The notes beneath the pieces are model-generated. The model saw only the letters and a list, made by a program, of their open reading frames with translations, had not been told where the DNA came from and searched no databases. This document shows positions 14,860-24,100 of a stretch of DNA of 27,163 nucleotides, one piece after another. Origin of the DNA: an uncultured Eubacteriales bacterium. GTDB lineage: Bacteria > Bacillota > Clostridia > Oscillospirales > Oscillospiraceae. The stretch is from contig CABQNH010000026.1 in the NCBI GenBank assembly GCA_902465435.1, forward strand, positions 1 through 27,163. Direction: 5' to 3'. Within the stretch, counting starts at the first letter, position 1. Each line of letters begins with the position of its first letter. The position numbers were made by a program, and so were the translations under genes.

Positions 14860-15693
14860 TTATTCGTTTACATAATCTGTGATTACGAAGACCTGCTCCA
14901 GCTTTGCAAAGTCTGCGGCAGGTGTCAGAACGGCATATTTGGCAACGCCGGTTTCGTCAAAGTCGGCGTCTGCGACATAGCCAAGCACCAGATCCTTGGG
15001 ATAAAGCGTGGAGCCGGTCGTAACGACCTGCTCATTGTTGCGCAGAACGGAATCCGTCGGCAGGTAATCCATCCGGAGGTAGCCGTCCATGCCGGTGGAA
15101 TACGCGCCGCGCACCACACCGTTATAGCCGGAGGAGGCGATGCTCGCGCTAATCTCCAGCCCGGAGTCCAAAACGGTCGTCACGGTTGCCCAGCTTGTGC
15201 CGACCTCCGTAATTAACCCGACGACCTGCCCGTATTCCGTGACGACGACCATGCCCGCGCTCAGGCCGGACTTGGTTCCCTTGCCGATCGTAAAGGCGCT
15301 TCGCCAGTCGGAGGAATCCCATGCGACGATATAGGCGGAGGTGAAGGAATAGTCCTCGTGCTCCTCCGAGAGGTTTAACAGTGCACGCAGACGCTCGTTT
15401 TCCCGCTGCAGGGAGTCGGCGGAGCGTACCTCATCCTCCATGGCGGTGATGCGATTGCGCAGGTATTCGTTATCGGCCTCGAGCCGCTCATAGCGAAACA
15501 CATAATCATAATAGCGCTCGGCTGTACGCGTAAGCGTGGCAAAGCCGCCGCGGAGCGGCGCAAGCAGCGTCTGGGTGACGTTCCGACCAAAGGTCGTTCC
15601 CGGCGTCACGGCGGCGATAATCGCCGTGAGCACGGCAAGCACGCATGCGAGGATCAAAATCGTTCGAATTTTGCCTGTCAGAAGCTTTTTCAA
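14860..15693 (-). CDS. mreC: Rod shape-determining protein MreC
   Basis: A 277-residue membrane-anchored scaffold of the elongation machinery. There is one N-terminal helix (residues 10-29), a coiled coil (about 60-107, ending SLQRENERLRALLNL) and the double beta-barrel domain with the typical DSSDWRSAFTIGKGTKSGL and GMVVVTEYGQVVGLITEVG blocks and a TGSTLYPKDLVLGYV segment. Length is normal. It starts 9 nt after maf and is followed by mreD. MreC interacts with PBP2, encoded two genes downstream. mreB is not adjacent and must lie elsewhere. Confidence 0.95.
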   Translation of the reverse strand: MKKLLTGKIRTILILACVLAVLTAIIAAVTPGTTFGRNVTQTLLAPLRGGFATLTRTAERYYDYVFRYERLEADNEYLRNRITAMEDEVRSADSLQRENERLRALLNLSEEHEDYSFTSAYIVAWDSSDWRSAFTIGKGTKSGLSAGMVVVTEYGQVVGLITEVGTSWATVTTVLDSGLEISASIASSGYNGVVRGAYSTGMDGYLRMDYLPTDSVLRNNEQVVTTGSTLYPKDLVLGYVADADFDETGVAKYAVLTPAADFAKLEQVFVITDYVNE

Positions 15694-15702
15694 GGCGGCA
15701 CC

Positions 15703-16278
15703 TCACGCTCCGAAGATTTGCACGCCGAATTCCCGCAGAAGCTGCGTCAGGCGGCAGACGGGGAGTCCCATCACATTATAGTAGTCGCCGCAGATCGATT
15801 CTGCGAAAATACAGGCGCCGCCCTGAATTCCATACGCGCCGGCCTTATCCATCGGCTCGCCGGTTTTTACATAGGCGTCGATCTCTGCGTCGCAGAGCGG
15901 GCGGAAGCGCAGATCGGTCGTGACGACCTCGCTTTTGACCCGGTCGCGATAGAGAAGCGTCAGGCCGGTCATGACCTGATGCGTCCGTCCGGAGAGCAGG
16001 CGCAGCATTTCGGCGGCTTCCTCCGGCGAGTGCGGCTTTCCGAGTCGGCGGCCCTCCACGCAGACCAGCGTGTCGGCGGCGATAATCAGAGCATCCTGAC
16101 CGGCGCGGTCAAGGACGGCCTGCGCCTTTTGCAGACTGACGCGAGCCAGCTCCTGCGCGATCGGCTTGTCCTTGTCCATGGTTTCGTCGATTTCTTCGGT
16201 GAGCACGGTAAAGTCTACGCCCAGCTTGGCCAGCAGCTCGCGCCGACGGGGCGATTTGGAAGCTAAAATCAGATTCAT
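15703..16278 (-). CDS. maf: Maf nucleotide pyrophosphatase
   Basis: A 191-residue Maf/HAM1-fold nucleoside triphosphate pyrophosphatase, thought to remove non-canonical or modified nucleotides (dTTP/UTP-type activity in the YhdE branch). The signature ILASKSPRRRELL lies at the N-terminus, the catalytic Asp region at ALIIAADTLV, and the C-terminal motif at DKAGAYGIQGGACIFAESI followed by NVMGLPV. Length is typical. A GGAGGG ribosome site precedes ATG 16278. It sits immediately upstream of mreC, the arrangement also seen in Bacillus (maf beside mreBCD). The 110-bp gap before it contains a GC-rich hairpin. Confidence 0.93.
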   Translation of the reverse strand: MNLILASKSPRRRELLAKLGVDFTVLTEEIDETMDKDKPIAQELARVSLQKAQAVLDRAGQDALIIAADTLVCVEGRRLGKPHSPEEAAEMLRLLSGRTHQVMTGLTLLYRDRVKSEVVTTDLRFRPLCDAEIDAYVKTGEPMDKAGAYGIQGGACIFAESICGDYYNVMGLPVCRLTQLLREFGVQIFGA

Positions 16279-16318
16279 GATTCTTTATCCCTCCCGGAAA
16301 TTGTTGATATGAAGAGCG

Positions 16319-16346
16319 GCGCTCCGGGCGCAAAGCGGCGGAGCGC
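16319..16346 (-). other. GC-rich hairpin between the U32 gene and maf
   Basis: GCGCTCCG (16319-16326) pairs with CGGAGCGC (16339-16346) in the 110-bp gap. There is no T-run on either side, so it is not a terminator. It may be an mRNA processing or stability element separating the U32 cistron from the maf-mre part. Confidence 0.4.
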
Positions 16347-16387
16347 GATGCACGGATGCGATTCGAATGCGGCGCTCGATGTTCCGG

Positions 16388-18469
16388 CTATTCCACACCG
16401 CGCAGGTACAGGCCGCGCGTGCAGCCGCCCGGTTCAAAGGCGGTCTGGTTTTGATAGGCGGTCAGAGCATTGTTGACCTCCGACGGGTTTTCCGTCGTAA
16501 ATTGCAGGCGCAGCGCCCAAAGCCCCAGCTTGCGAAGCTCCGGCTGCTTGTCGAGCAGATAAAGCTTCTTGCCGTTGAGCAGGACGCTCCGGCAGCTTGC
16601 GCCGTCGCGCACGATACGGAATTCCTCGCCCATGCGGTCGATGAGCTTGACCGGCCCGTTCTGGCAGATGCAGGCTCCCGTTTTATTTCGCATGATGCAG
16701 TTTTCCGTCAGCATCAGCGGCAGGCGGCCGTAGACGATCAACTCGGTTTTCACGGCCTTAGACAGGTCGCGCACCTGCGGCAGCGTCATTTCGAACGAGG
16801 CGGTCGCGCTCCCGAGTCCCAGAGAGCGCAGGGCGTTCATGCTGCGGGAATTGAAGCAGTTCAGGCCAAAATCACCGGCAAGCGAGAAGCCGCGGCTGCG
16901 CGCAATGGAGATCTGACCGAGATTGCCGAGCAGCACCCGGCGCACGCCGAGCGCGTACACGCGGTCAAGCTGCTGGATGACGGCGGGCGTTTCGTTATCG
17001 GGCATCACGCGCGGAAGGACGGCCGCGATCCGCCCTGTATCCAGAGCGGCAAAGAAGGCCTCGTTCTCGCAGAGCTCATGAAGCGGCACATAAAGCGTCT
17101 CCGGCTTCATAGAGAGCAGCTTTTTGGTGATCTGGCGGACGCTCAAAACGGAAACCGTCAGCTTGGGCGGCGCCTGCAGGCCGGGATAACGCATCGGCTC
17201 GGTAAAGCTGCCGAGCGTTCTCGGCTCGCGGCGGCCGCGCAGGGCGGTGAGCTGACTGAGCACCTCACGCCGCATGGCGTTGATGGCCGAAGCGGAAAGG
17301 CTCAGGCCGCGGCCGACGAGACACTTCGCACCGGTGCAGAAATAGGGCGTACCGCCGGTTTTGCCGAGACGGTCGGCCAGCTCCTGCTGCGTCAGCTCCT
17401 TGTGAACGGCGGGTGCGGGAACTGCGCCGACGGTCTTGCAGATGTTGCCGTTTTCGTCCTGCACGGCCAGCATGGCCGGTTCGCCCGGCTGCACGATGGC
17501 GTAAAACGCAACGGCTACGCGCGGCATTTCCCCGCTCTCATACGAGGCGCGCGCCGCCTGAAACAGCTTTTGGTTTTCCGCGCCGGGAACTCTGGTGCCG
17601 AACATTTCCGGCCCGAGCCGACTGCGGTAATAGCCCTGCGTAAAGCCCTGGCGCGAGAAGGCGTCCGCCAGATCGCGCATGGAGTGCGCGCTGACCTGCG
17701 CGCCGTCGATCGCGCTGCGATAGATGCGCGTTGCCGTCGCGACATATTCGGGGCGCTTCATGCGTCCCTCGATTTTGACGGAGGCAACGCCCATGCGCGC
17801 AAGCTCCCGCAGCTCGGAGATCAAGCAGTTGTCCTTCAGGGACAGCGGATATTTTTCTTCAAAGCGGCCGTAGCCGTAAGGCAGCCGGCAGGGCTGTGCG
17901 CACTGCCCGCGATTGCCGGAGCGCCGGCCGATCACGGCGGAGAGGTAGCATTGCCCCGAATAGCACATGCACAGCGCGCCATGGACAAAGACTTCAATCT
18001 CCACCGGAGAATTGCGGCAGATATAGGCGATTTGCTCACGCGAAAGCTCCCGCGCAAGCACCACGCGGGAAACGCCCAGTGCAGCGGCCTGCCGGACGCC
18101 CTCCAGAGAATGGACGCTCATCTGCGTGGAGGCGTGCAGCGCAACGCCCGGCGCAATTTGGCGGCACAGGGCAAGCACGCCGAGATCCTGCACGATGAAC
18201 GCATCCACGCCGGCGCGCGCCGCGAGACGGATCGTCTCAGCCAGCTGCGGCATCTCCCGATCCGTAACCAGCGTGTTGAGCGTCAGATGCACCTGAACGC
18301 CGCGCACATGGCAGTATTGCACAGCGTCGCGCAGTGCGTCCTGTGTGAAGTTTTTGGCGCCCTGGCGGGCGTTAAAGCTGCCGTATCCTAAATAAACCGC
18401 GTCGGCGCCGTTCTGAACCGCTGCGTAAAGCGCGTCCATTGAGCCGGCCGGTGAAAGCAATTCAAGCAT
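16388..18469 (-). CDS. U32-family peptidase-like protein (long form)
   Basis: A 693-residue member of the U32/collagenase-like family. The N-terminal TIM-barrel begins LELLSPAGSMDALYAAV with GADAVYLG. The U32 signature block has clustered cysteines: Cys167, 169 and 174 (ALCMCYSGQC), then Cys190 and 194 in RSGNRGQCAQPCR. A C-terminal region carries another Cys group (591, 600, 602, 626). Despite the peptidase name, relatives such as RlhA and TrhP take part in hydroxylating 23S rRNA or tRNA, and the cysteines suggest an iron-sulfur or metal site, so RNA modification is the more likely role. ATG 18469 was chosen for GAGG 9 nt upstream; a farther upstream start adds 27 residues unlike the family. 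It is first in the operon with maf-mreCD-mrdA. Confidence 0.9.
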   Translation of the reverse strand: MLELLSPAGSMDALYAAVQNGADAVYLGYGSFNARQGAKNFTQDALRDAVQYCHVRGVQVHLTLNTLVTDREMPQLAETIRLAARAGVDAFIVQDLGVLALCRQIAPGVALHASTQMSVHSLEGVRQAAALGVSRVVLARELSREQIAYICRNSPVEIEVFVHGALCMCYSGQCYLSAVIGRRSGNRGQCAQPCRLPYGYGRFEEKYPLSLKDNCLISELRELARMGVASVKIEGRMKRPEYVATATRIYRSAIDGAQVSAHSMRDLADAFSRQGFTQGYYRSRLGPEMFGTRVPGAENQKLFQAARASYESGEMPRVAVAFYAIVQPGEPAMLAVQDENGNICKTVGAVPAPAVHKELTQQELADRLGKTGGTPYFCTGAKCLVGRGLSLSASAINAMRREVLSQLTALRGRREPRTLGSFTEPMRYPGLQAPPKLTVSVLSVRQITKKLLSMKPETLYVPLHELCENEAFFAALDTGRIAAVLPRVMPDNETPAVIQQLDRVYALGVRRVLLGNLGQISIARSRGFSLAGDFGLNCFNSRSMNALRSLGLGSATASFEMTLPQVRDLSKAVKTELIVYGRLPLMLTENCIMRNKTGACICQNGPVKLIDRMGEEFRIVRDGASCRSVLLNGKKLYLLDKQPELRKLGLWALRLQFTTENPSEVNNALTAYQNQTAFEPGGCTRGLYLRGVE

Positions 18470-18560
18470 ATTGCACAACCTCGTTTGCGCAGGATCGTGA
18501 CAACCGGAATGTGGGGGAAGGCTTTTCCCGCCATTCGGTTCACATAACAAGTCAAACTAA

Positions 18561-18566
18561 ATTATA
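18561..18566 (-). promoter_or_regulatory. Extended -10 promoter of the U32-maf-mreCD-mrdA operon
   Basis: On the minus strand TG-A-TATAAT reads as a consensus extended -10 about 90 nt before the U32 start. No good -35 is present, which is typical of extended -10 promoters. Confidence 0.6.
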
Positions 18567-18913
18567 TCACAAAAAAGCGGGGAAAAGCTATAGAAAATCC
18601 GTAAATTTTCATGGATATTCCCAAGGCGCTTCGGCATTTTCACGAGTTTCCACAGGCTTGGGCAGGGAATCGCACACAACCACAATCTATAGTTTTTTGG
18701 TAGACATAATTCCCCTAAATAGCTGAGGGGAAAAATTCATTCACAAGCTCTATCACCAGTTTCCACAGCTTTATCCACAGACTTTTTTGGGAAAAGTTCC
18801 GAAATGTGCCCGCGCCGCCGCTGCCGACTGCGGAAATTCGCAAAAACTTTGTAAATAATACACAGCAGGCGCGATTTCGGCAGAAGTCCTCCCTATGCAA
18901 AAGACCAAAAGTG

Positions 18914-18922
18914 TGCTATAAT
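18914..18922 (+). promoter_or_regulatory. Extended -10 promoter of the peptidase lipoprotein gene
   Basis: TG-C-TATAAT (TATAAT at 18917-18922) is a consensus extended -10 about 160 nt before the start codon. The -35 region is poor. The resulting leader is about 150 nt, with no recognised riboswitch. Confidence 0.55.
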
Positions 18923-19081
18923 TCAATCATACGATCTGCTGCCTGCAGTGAACGCCGCAGAGGGCAAGACATGCCCAGGTATTGTACCTATGAATGCCGA
19001 TTTCATTCAACGGATCAGACCATTTTGCTTGCGTTTTCGCATAAAAATCGAGAAAGAACAGACAGAAAAGGAGCATGCTCT

Positions 19082-20839
19082 ATGAGAAAGATGCGGATTC
19101 TTGCGCTTCTGCTCGCGCTCTGCTGCCTGCTGAGCGCATGCGGCTTGACCAATTTCTTCCGGGACACTGTACAGGACAGCGACGGCCCGCTCAGCGCAGA
19201 GGGAAAGCGATACAGCACCATCTATTACGGCCAGACGGTAGATACGCCGTCCTTTGACGAGATCCGCTATGAGCGGCCGGACGTAGAAGCGCTGATCGCG
19301 GACTTTGGCGAGGTGACGAGCGCGGTAAAGGACGGCGCGGCGGCACAGGAGGTCATTGACGCGGCACTGCCTGTGATAGAGGAATACTATCAGTTCGCGA
19401 CGATGGATTCCGTGGCCTATATCTACTACTGCTCGGATACCGTGGAGAACGCCGACTATCTCGAGGAGTATGACTACTTGGAAAACCAGCAGCCGCTGGT
19501 CAGCAAGGCGATGGAGGAATTTTTGGTTGCCTGCGCGAACGCGCCGATCAAGGAGGAGCTTGAGACGCTTTACTTCGGTGAGGACGCACTGGACGAATAT
19601 GTGGATTACAGCGTTTATACGAATGAAACCTATGTGTCTCTCAGCCGCCAGGAAAATGAGCTGGTGACGCAGTATATGGCGGAAATGGAGGATCCCACGA
19701 TCACGATCGACGGGCAGGACGTTTCGCTTAACGACCTTTTGGAAAGCGGACAGTATGACGAGTCGGAGCTGGAGGACGAGTATCTTCGGCAGAAGACGCA
19801 GACGCTGGGGGAGATCTATATTCGCCTTGTGAAGCTGCGCAGGCAGATGGCGCAGACGCTGGGCTATGAAAGCTATGCGGACTACGCCTACGCTGTGGAA
19901 TATGAGCGGGACTTTACGCCGGAGCAGGCGACGGATTACCTAGAGGCCGTCAAGGCGCAGCTGGTTCCTATCTTCAAAAAGTATTATTTCAGCGGCGAAT
20001 GGTACTATCTTTCCACAGCGGATATGGACGAGGACGAGCTGACGCAGGCGCTGTCCGATTCCATGAAGCTTTTGGGAAAGCCGTTTACCGAGGCCTACGG
20101 CTTTATGACAAAGCATGGGCTTTATGACGCAAGCTACAATGAAAACAAATGGATCGGCTCCTATATGACCTATCTGAACAGCTATGAGGCGCCGTACGTT
20201 TATCTCTGTCCGGAGGGAACGAGCAGCGATTTCACGACCTTTGCCCATGAATTCGGGCATTTTACCGATTCCTTCCTCAACTATGACGGCGGCGAGAGCA
20301 TTGACAGCGCGGAGGTTTTTTCGCAGGGGCTGGAGTATCTTGCGCTGCTGAACAACCGACTGGATGACGAGGTCTGCGAGACGCTTCTGGAGCAGGTCAT
20401 GTTTGACTCGCTGCAATGCTTTGTTTTCCAGTCCTCCTATGCGGATTTTGAGCGGCAGGTCTACGCGCTGGATGACGAGGCGCTGACCGTGGAGAAGGTC
20501 TGCGACATCGCCTTGCAGGTCAGCAAGGACTACGGGTACTATTTCAAGGATGCGGAGGACTATTACCGCCGCAGCTGGACACAGATCCCGCATTTTTTCA
20601 ACGCGCCCTATTACATTATCAGCTACTGCGTTTCCAATGACGCGGCCATGCAGATTTTTGAACTGGAATATGAAAAGCAGGGAAACGGCCGGAAAACGTA
20701 TTTGCAGATGATCGAAAACAGCCATACGCTTTCCTTCTGCGAAATGCTCGAGGACGCAAAGCTGAACGTACCCTTTGAACAGACCCATATGGAATCTCTG
20801 GCACAGATTTTCCGGAAAATTTTGCTCGGCCGCGACTGA
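19082..20839 (+). CDS. Secreted M3-like oligoendopeptidase lipoprotein
   Basis: A 585-residue zinc metallopeptidase related to the M3 (oligoendopeptidase F/thimet) family. The N-terminus is a lipoprotein signal, LLSAC, with Cys20 as the lipidation site. The zinc motif HEFGH is at 389-393, with a likely third ligand Glu411 in SAEVFSQG. The C-terminal QIPHFFNAPYYIISYCV is the conserved substrate-binding segment of M3 enzymes. Start ATG 19082 has AAAGGAG 8 nt upstream. It would degrade peptides outside the membrane, and a cytoplasmic relative lies downstream (24833-26638). It is unusual that an M3-type peptidase is lipid-anchored. It is transcribed alone, with hairpins after its stop. Confidence 0.9.
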   Translation: MRKMRILALLLALCCLLSACGLTNFFRDTVQDSDGPLSAEGKRYSTIYYGQTVDTPSFDEIRYERPDVEALIADFGEVTSAVKDGAAAQEVIDAALPVIEEYYQFATMDSVAYIYYCSDTVENADYLEEYDYLENQQPLVSKAMEEFLVACANAPIKEELETLYFGEDALDEYVDYSVYTNETYVSLSRQENELVTQYMAEMEDPTITIDGQDVSLNDLLESGQYDESELEDEYLRQKTQTLGEIYIRLVKLRRQMAQTLGYESYADYAYAVEYERDFTPEQATDYLEAVKAQLVPIFKKYYFSGEWYYLSTADMDEDELTQALSDSMKLLGKPFTEAYGFMTKHGLYDASYNENKWIGSYMTYLNSYEAPYVYLCPEGTSSDFTTFAHEFGHFTDSFLNYDGGESIDSAEVFSQGLEYLALLNNRLDDEVCETLLEQVMFDSLQCFVFQSSYADFERQVYALDDEALTVEKVCDIALQVSKDYGYYFKDAEDYYRRSWTQIPHFFNAPYYIISYCVSNDAAMQIFELEYEKQGNGRKTYLQMIENSHTLSFCEMLEDAKLNVPFEQTHMESLAQIFRKILLGRD

Positions 20840-20930
20840 ACGCACGGCACACAGACATAATAGAAAGAAAAGTTCTGTTTTCTCGTAAATTTTAAGGAAA
20901 ACAGGAAGAAACGGATGCGTTTTGTAAGAA

Positions 20931-20967
20931 GAGGAAACCTCCCTTTTTCAGAAGGGGAGGTTTCCTC
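20931..20967. terminator. 13-bp perfect hairpin after the peptidase gene
   Basis: GAGGAAACCTCCC (20931-20943) pairs perfectly with GGGAGGTTTCCTC (20955-20967) around an 11-nt loop, 92 bp after the peptidase stop. The T-run lies in the loop rather than after the stem, so the structure is strong but not a textbook terminator. Confidence 0.55.
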
Positions 20968-20997
20968 GGCGTGCCGAAAAGAATTTACGGCACGCCG
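20967..20997. terminator. Second hairpin abutting the first
   Basis: CGGCGTGCCG (20967-20976) pairs perfectly with CGGCACGCCG (20988-20997). It shares its first base with the previous stem, so the two could compete or stack. A T6 run lies about 17 nt further on. Confidence 0.5.
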
Positions 20998-21155
20998 CCA
21001 GCGTGCCAAGAAACTTTTTTGCTGTGCGGATTGACTTTAAATGCGTTTGGAGTGCGAGAAACGCGCGCCCCATCGGGCGAAGAACTGCATTTTATCCGGA
21101 AAGCGACGGCGCCTGACCGGATCGACCCATCGGACAAAACCAAGGAGGATACCCA

Positions 21156-24100
21156 ATGGAATTGCTGCTTTCCGCGCTGCATCGGCTGCCGGAATACGAG
21201 GCGCTGCTTGCCTGCAGCGAAAAAAATCAGAGCGTCGGCCTGTCCGGCGCGGCACAGATCAACCGCAGTCACCTGATTGCCGCGTTCGCGCGCCATTCGG
21301 GGCGGCCGGTGGTTGTCCTTTGCCGGGACGAGCTGGCGGCAAAACGCGCGCAGGAGGAGCTGTCCGGCTTCCTTGGGGAGCTGCCGCCGGTCCTTCCCAG
21401 CCGCGATTTGACCTTCTACGACGCTTCGGCGGCTTCCCGCGAATGGGAGCAGATTCGCCTGCGCCAGCTCTACGAGTTGGCCGCTGGAAAGACGCGGCTG
21501 CAAATTCTGTCCTATGCGTCGGCGGCGATGCGCACCATGCCGAAGAAGACGCTGTTTTCTTCGGCGCTGACGATCCGCGTCGGCGCAAGCTTTTCTCTCG
21601 ACGCCCTGGTGCAGCGGCTGCTGCTTTTGGGCTATAACCGCTGCACGCTTGTGGAGGGCGCGGGACAGTTTGCACTGCGCGGCGGTATTCTCGACCTGTT
21701 CTCGCCTGCCGAAAAAATGCCGGTGCGTATTGAGTTTTTCGGCGATGAGGTGGACGCCATGGGGCGCTTCGATCTTTTGACGCAGCGCCGCACGGAAAAC
21801 TGCGAGGAGCTTCTGGTGCTGCCGGTCTGCGAGACACTTCCCACGCTGCATCCGGGCGGAACAGAGGGGCTGCAGGCGGCGATCTCTCAGCTCCTTGCGC
21901 GGCAGAAGCGGCGTAAAACGCCGAACACTGCGCTGATCGAGACGCTGACGCAGGATTTGGAGCGCCTGCAGGAGCGGCGCGCCTTCCCGGCGGCCGACCG
22001 CTATATGGCGCTTATTTATGAGGAAAATGAGACGGCGGCAAGCTACATTCCCCGCGATGCGGCCGTCATCTTCTGCGACCACGGCGCACTGCGGCGCAGC
22101 GCCAAGCAATGCGAGGAGGAGTTGGGGCTGCAGCTCGATTCCCTGCTGCAAAGCGGACTTCTGGCCGGGGAGCTGTGCGACTTCCTGAAAGGCTACGAGG
22201 ACTTCTGCGAGGAGCTGCGGGGATGCATGGCAGTGTATATGGATGCCTTTTTATCCGCGGCCTATCCCGCCGCGCTGCCGCCCAAGCAGCTTTTGTCCCT
22301 GACGGCCAAGCAGCTTCCTTCCTACGGCGGCAATCTGGAGACGGTAGTTTCCGACCTGAAGCTGTATCAAAAGCAGGACTATGCCTGTCTCGTGCTGGCG
22401 GGCAATCGCCGCCGCGGCGAGATTTTGCAGCAGGCGCTGCGGGAGCGGTCAATCTCCGCCTTCCTTGCCTTCCCGCTGACAAAGCTGCCGCAGGCCGGGC
22501 AGATTCTTGTGACCGAGGGCAGCGTTGCCTATGGCATGGAGTACCCCGCGGCGAAGCTGGTCGTTTTGACCGAGGGACAGCTTTTGCAGGCCGCGCCGCA
22601 GCGGCGTGTGCGCAAGGCGCCGAAGTCTGCGACGAACCGGCAGAAGCTCGCTTCCTTTACCGATCTGACGCCGGGCGATCTTGTTGTGCATGAGTACCAC
22701 GGCATCGGCCGCTATGTCGCCATGGAGCAGGTGCGCGTGGATGGTACGGTGCGCGACTATGTGAAGATCGCGTATCGCGGCACGGATGTGCTCTATGTGC
22801 CCGCGACGCAGCTGGATCTGGTTTCGAAGTATATCGGCGGCGGGGGAGAGGACGCGCCCGTCAAGCTCAACGCGCTGGGCGGCGACGCCTGGGAAAAGAC
22901 GAAGAAACGGGCGCGGTCGGCGGCAAAGGATTTGGCGGCGGGCCTGATCCAGCTCTATGCCGAGCGGAAGCGGCGCATGGGCTATGCCTTTTCGGCGGAC
23001 TCTCCGTGGCAGGCGGAGTTTGAGGGGAATTTCCCCTATGCAGAGACGGACGATCAGCTGCGATGCATCGCCGAGATCAAGGCGGATATGGAAGCGCCTG
23101 CGCCGATGGAGCGCCTTTTGTGCGGCGACGTCGGCTTCGGCAAGACCGAGGTGGCGCTGCGCGCCGCCATGAAGGCCGTGCTGGACGGCAAGCAGGTTGC
23201 CATTCTGGTGCCGACGACGGTGCTGGCGCAGCAGCACTATGTGACGGCGGTGGCGCGGTTCCGCGGCTTTCCGGTCAATATCGACGTGCTGTCCCGCTTC
23301 CGCACGCCGCAGCAGCAGAAGAAAACACTCTCCGATCTGCGTACCGGTGCGGTCGATCTCGTGATCGGAACCCATAAGCTGCTGCAGAAGGGCGTGGAAT
23401 TTAAGGATCTCGGTCTGCTGATCGTAGATGAGGAGCAGCGCTTCGGCGTCAGCCACAAGGAGAAGCTCAAGGAGCTGGCGCGCGGGGTGGATGTGCTGAC
23501 GCTTTCGGCGACGCCGATCCCGCGCACGCTCAATATGGCGCTCTCCGGCCTGCGCGATATGTCTACCATCGAGGAACCGCCGCACGACCGCTATCCCGTG
23601 CAGACCTTTGTGATGGAGTACGCCATGCCGATTCTGGCGGATGCGATGCGGCGCGAGCTGGCGCGCGGCGGACAGGTTTTTTTCCTGCACAACCGCGTGG
23701 AGACAATCGAGCAGTGCGCCGCGCGCATCCGAAAGGAGCTGCCCGATGCGTCCATCGCCGTGGCGCACGGCAAGATGAACGAGGAGCAGCTCGGCGCGGT
23801 GATGCAGGACATGGCCGACGGCCTTGTGCAGATCCTCGTCTGCACGACGATCATTGAGACGGGCATTGACATTCCGAACGTCAATACGCTGATTATTGAG
23901 GACGCCGACCGCTTCGGCCTGTCGCAGCTGCACCAGATTCGCGGACGCATCGGCCGCAGCAATCGCCATGCTTTTGCGTACCTGACCTTCCGGCAGGGCA
24001 AGGTGCTGACGGAGGCTGCCGAAAAGCGTCTGAACGCCATCCGGGACTATGCGGAGTTTGGCTCCGGCTTCAAGATCGCCATGCGCGATTTGGAGATTCG

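Larger units (their letters stand above)
18470..19081. other. 612-bp divergent intergenic region with DnaA-box-like sites
   Basis: This AT-rich region separates the leftward mre operon from the rightward peptidase gene. It carries a promoter for each direction and a cluster of same-orientation DnaA-box-like 9-mers: a perfect TTATCCACA at 18771-18779, one-mismatch sites at 18737-18745 (TCATTCACA) and 18856-18864 (TAATACACA), and two-mismatch GTTTCCACA at 18646-18654 and 18759-18767. No gene is evident. Origin, DnaA-titration or regulatory roles are all possible; there is no dnaA or dnaN nearby. Confidence 0.45.
20840..21155 (+). other. 316-bp gap with tandem hairpins before mfd
   Basis: There is no convincing gene. 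A GTG-initiated frame from 20971 overlaps mfd and lacks a ribosome site. The two hairpins described separately lie at 20931-20997, and a T6 run follows at about 21015. No clear mfd promoter was seen; the mfd ribosome site is AAGGAGG at about 21142-21148. Confidence 0.5.

Noticed and set aside
16367..18391. Long plus-strand open frame of 674 codons
   Set aside because: It is antisense to the U32 gene, which has clear family motifs; GC-rich codons leave the opposite frame open. There is no ribosome site.
20971..21276. GTG-initiated frame of 101 codons overlapping the start of mfd
   Set aside because: It starts inside a hairpin, lacks a ribosome site and overlaps mfd by 120 bp in another frame.
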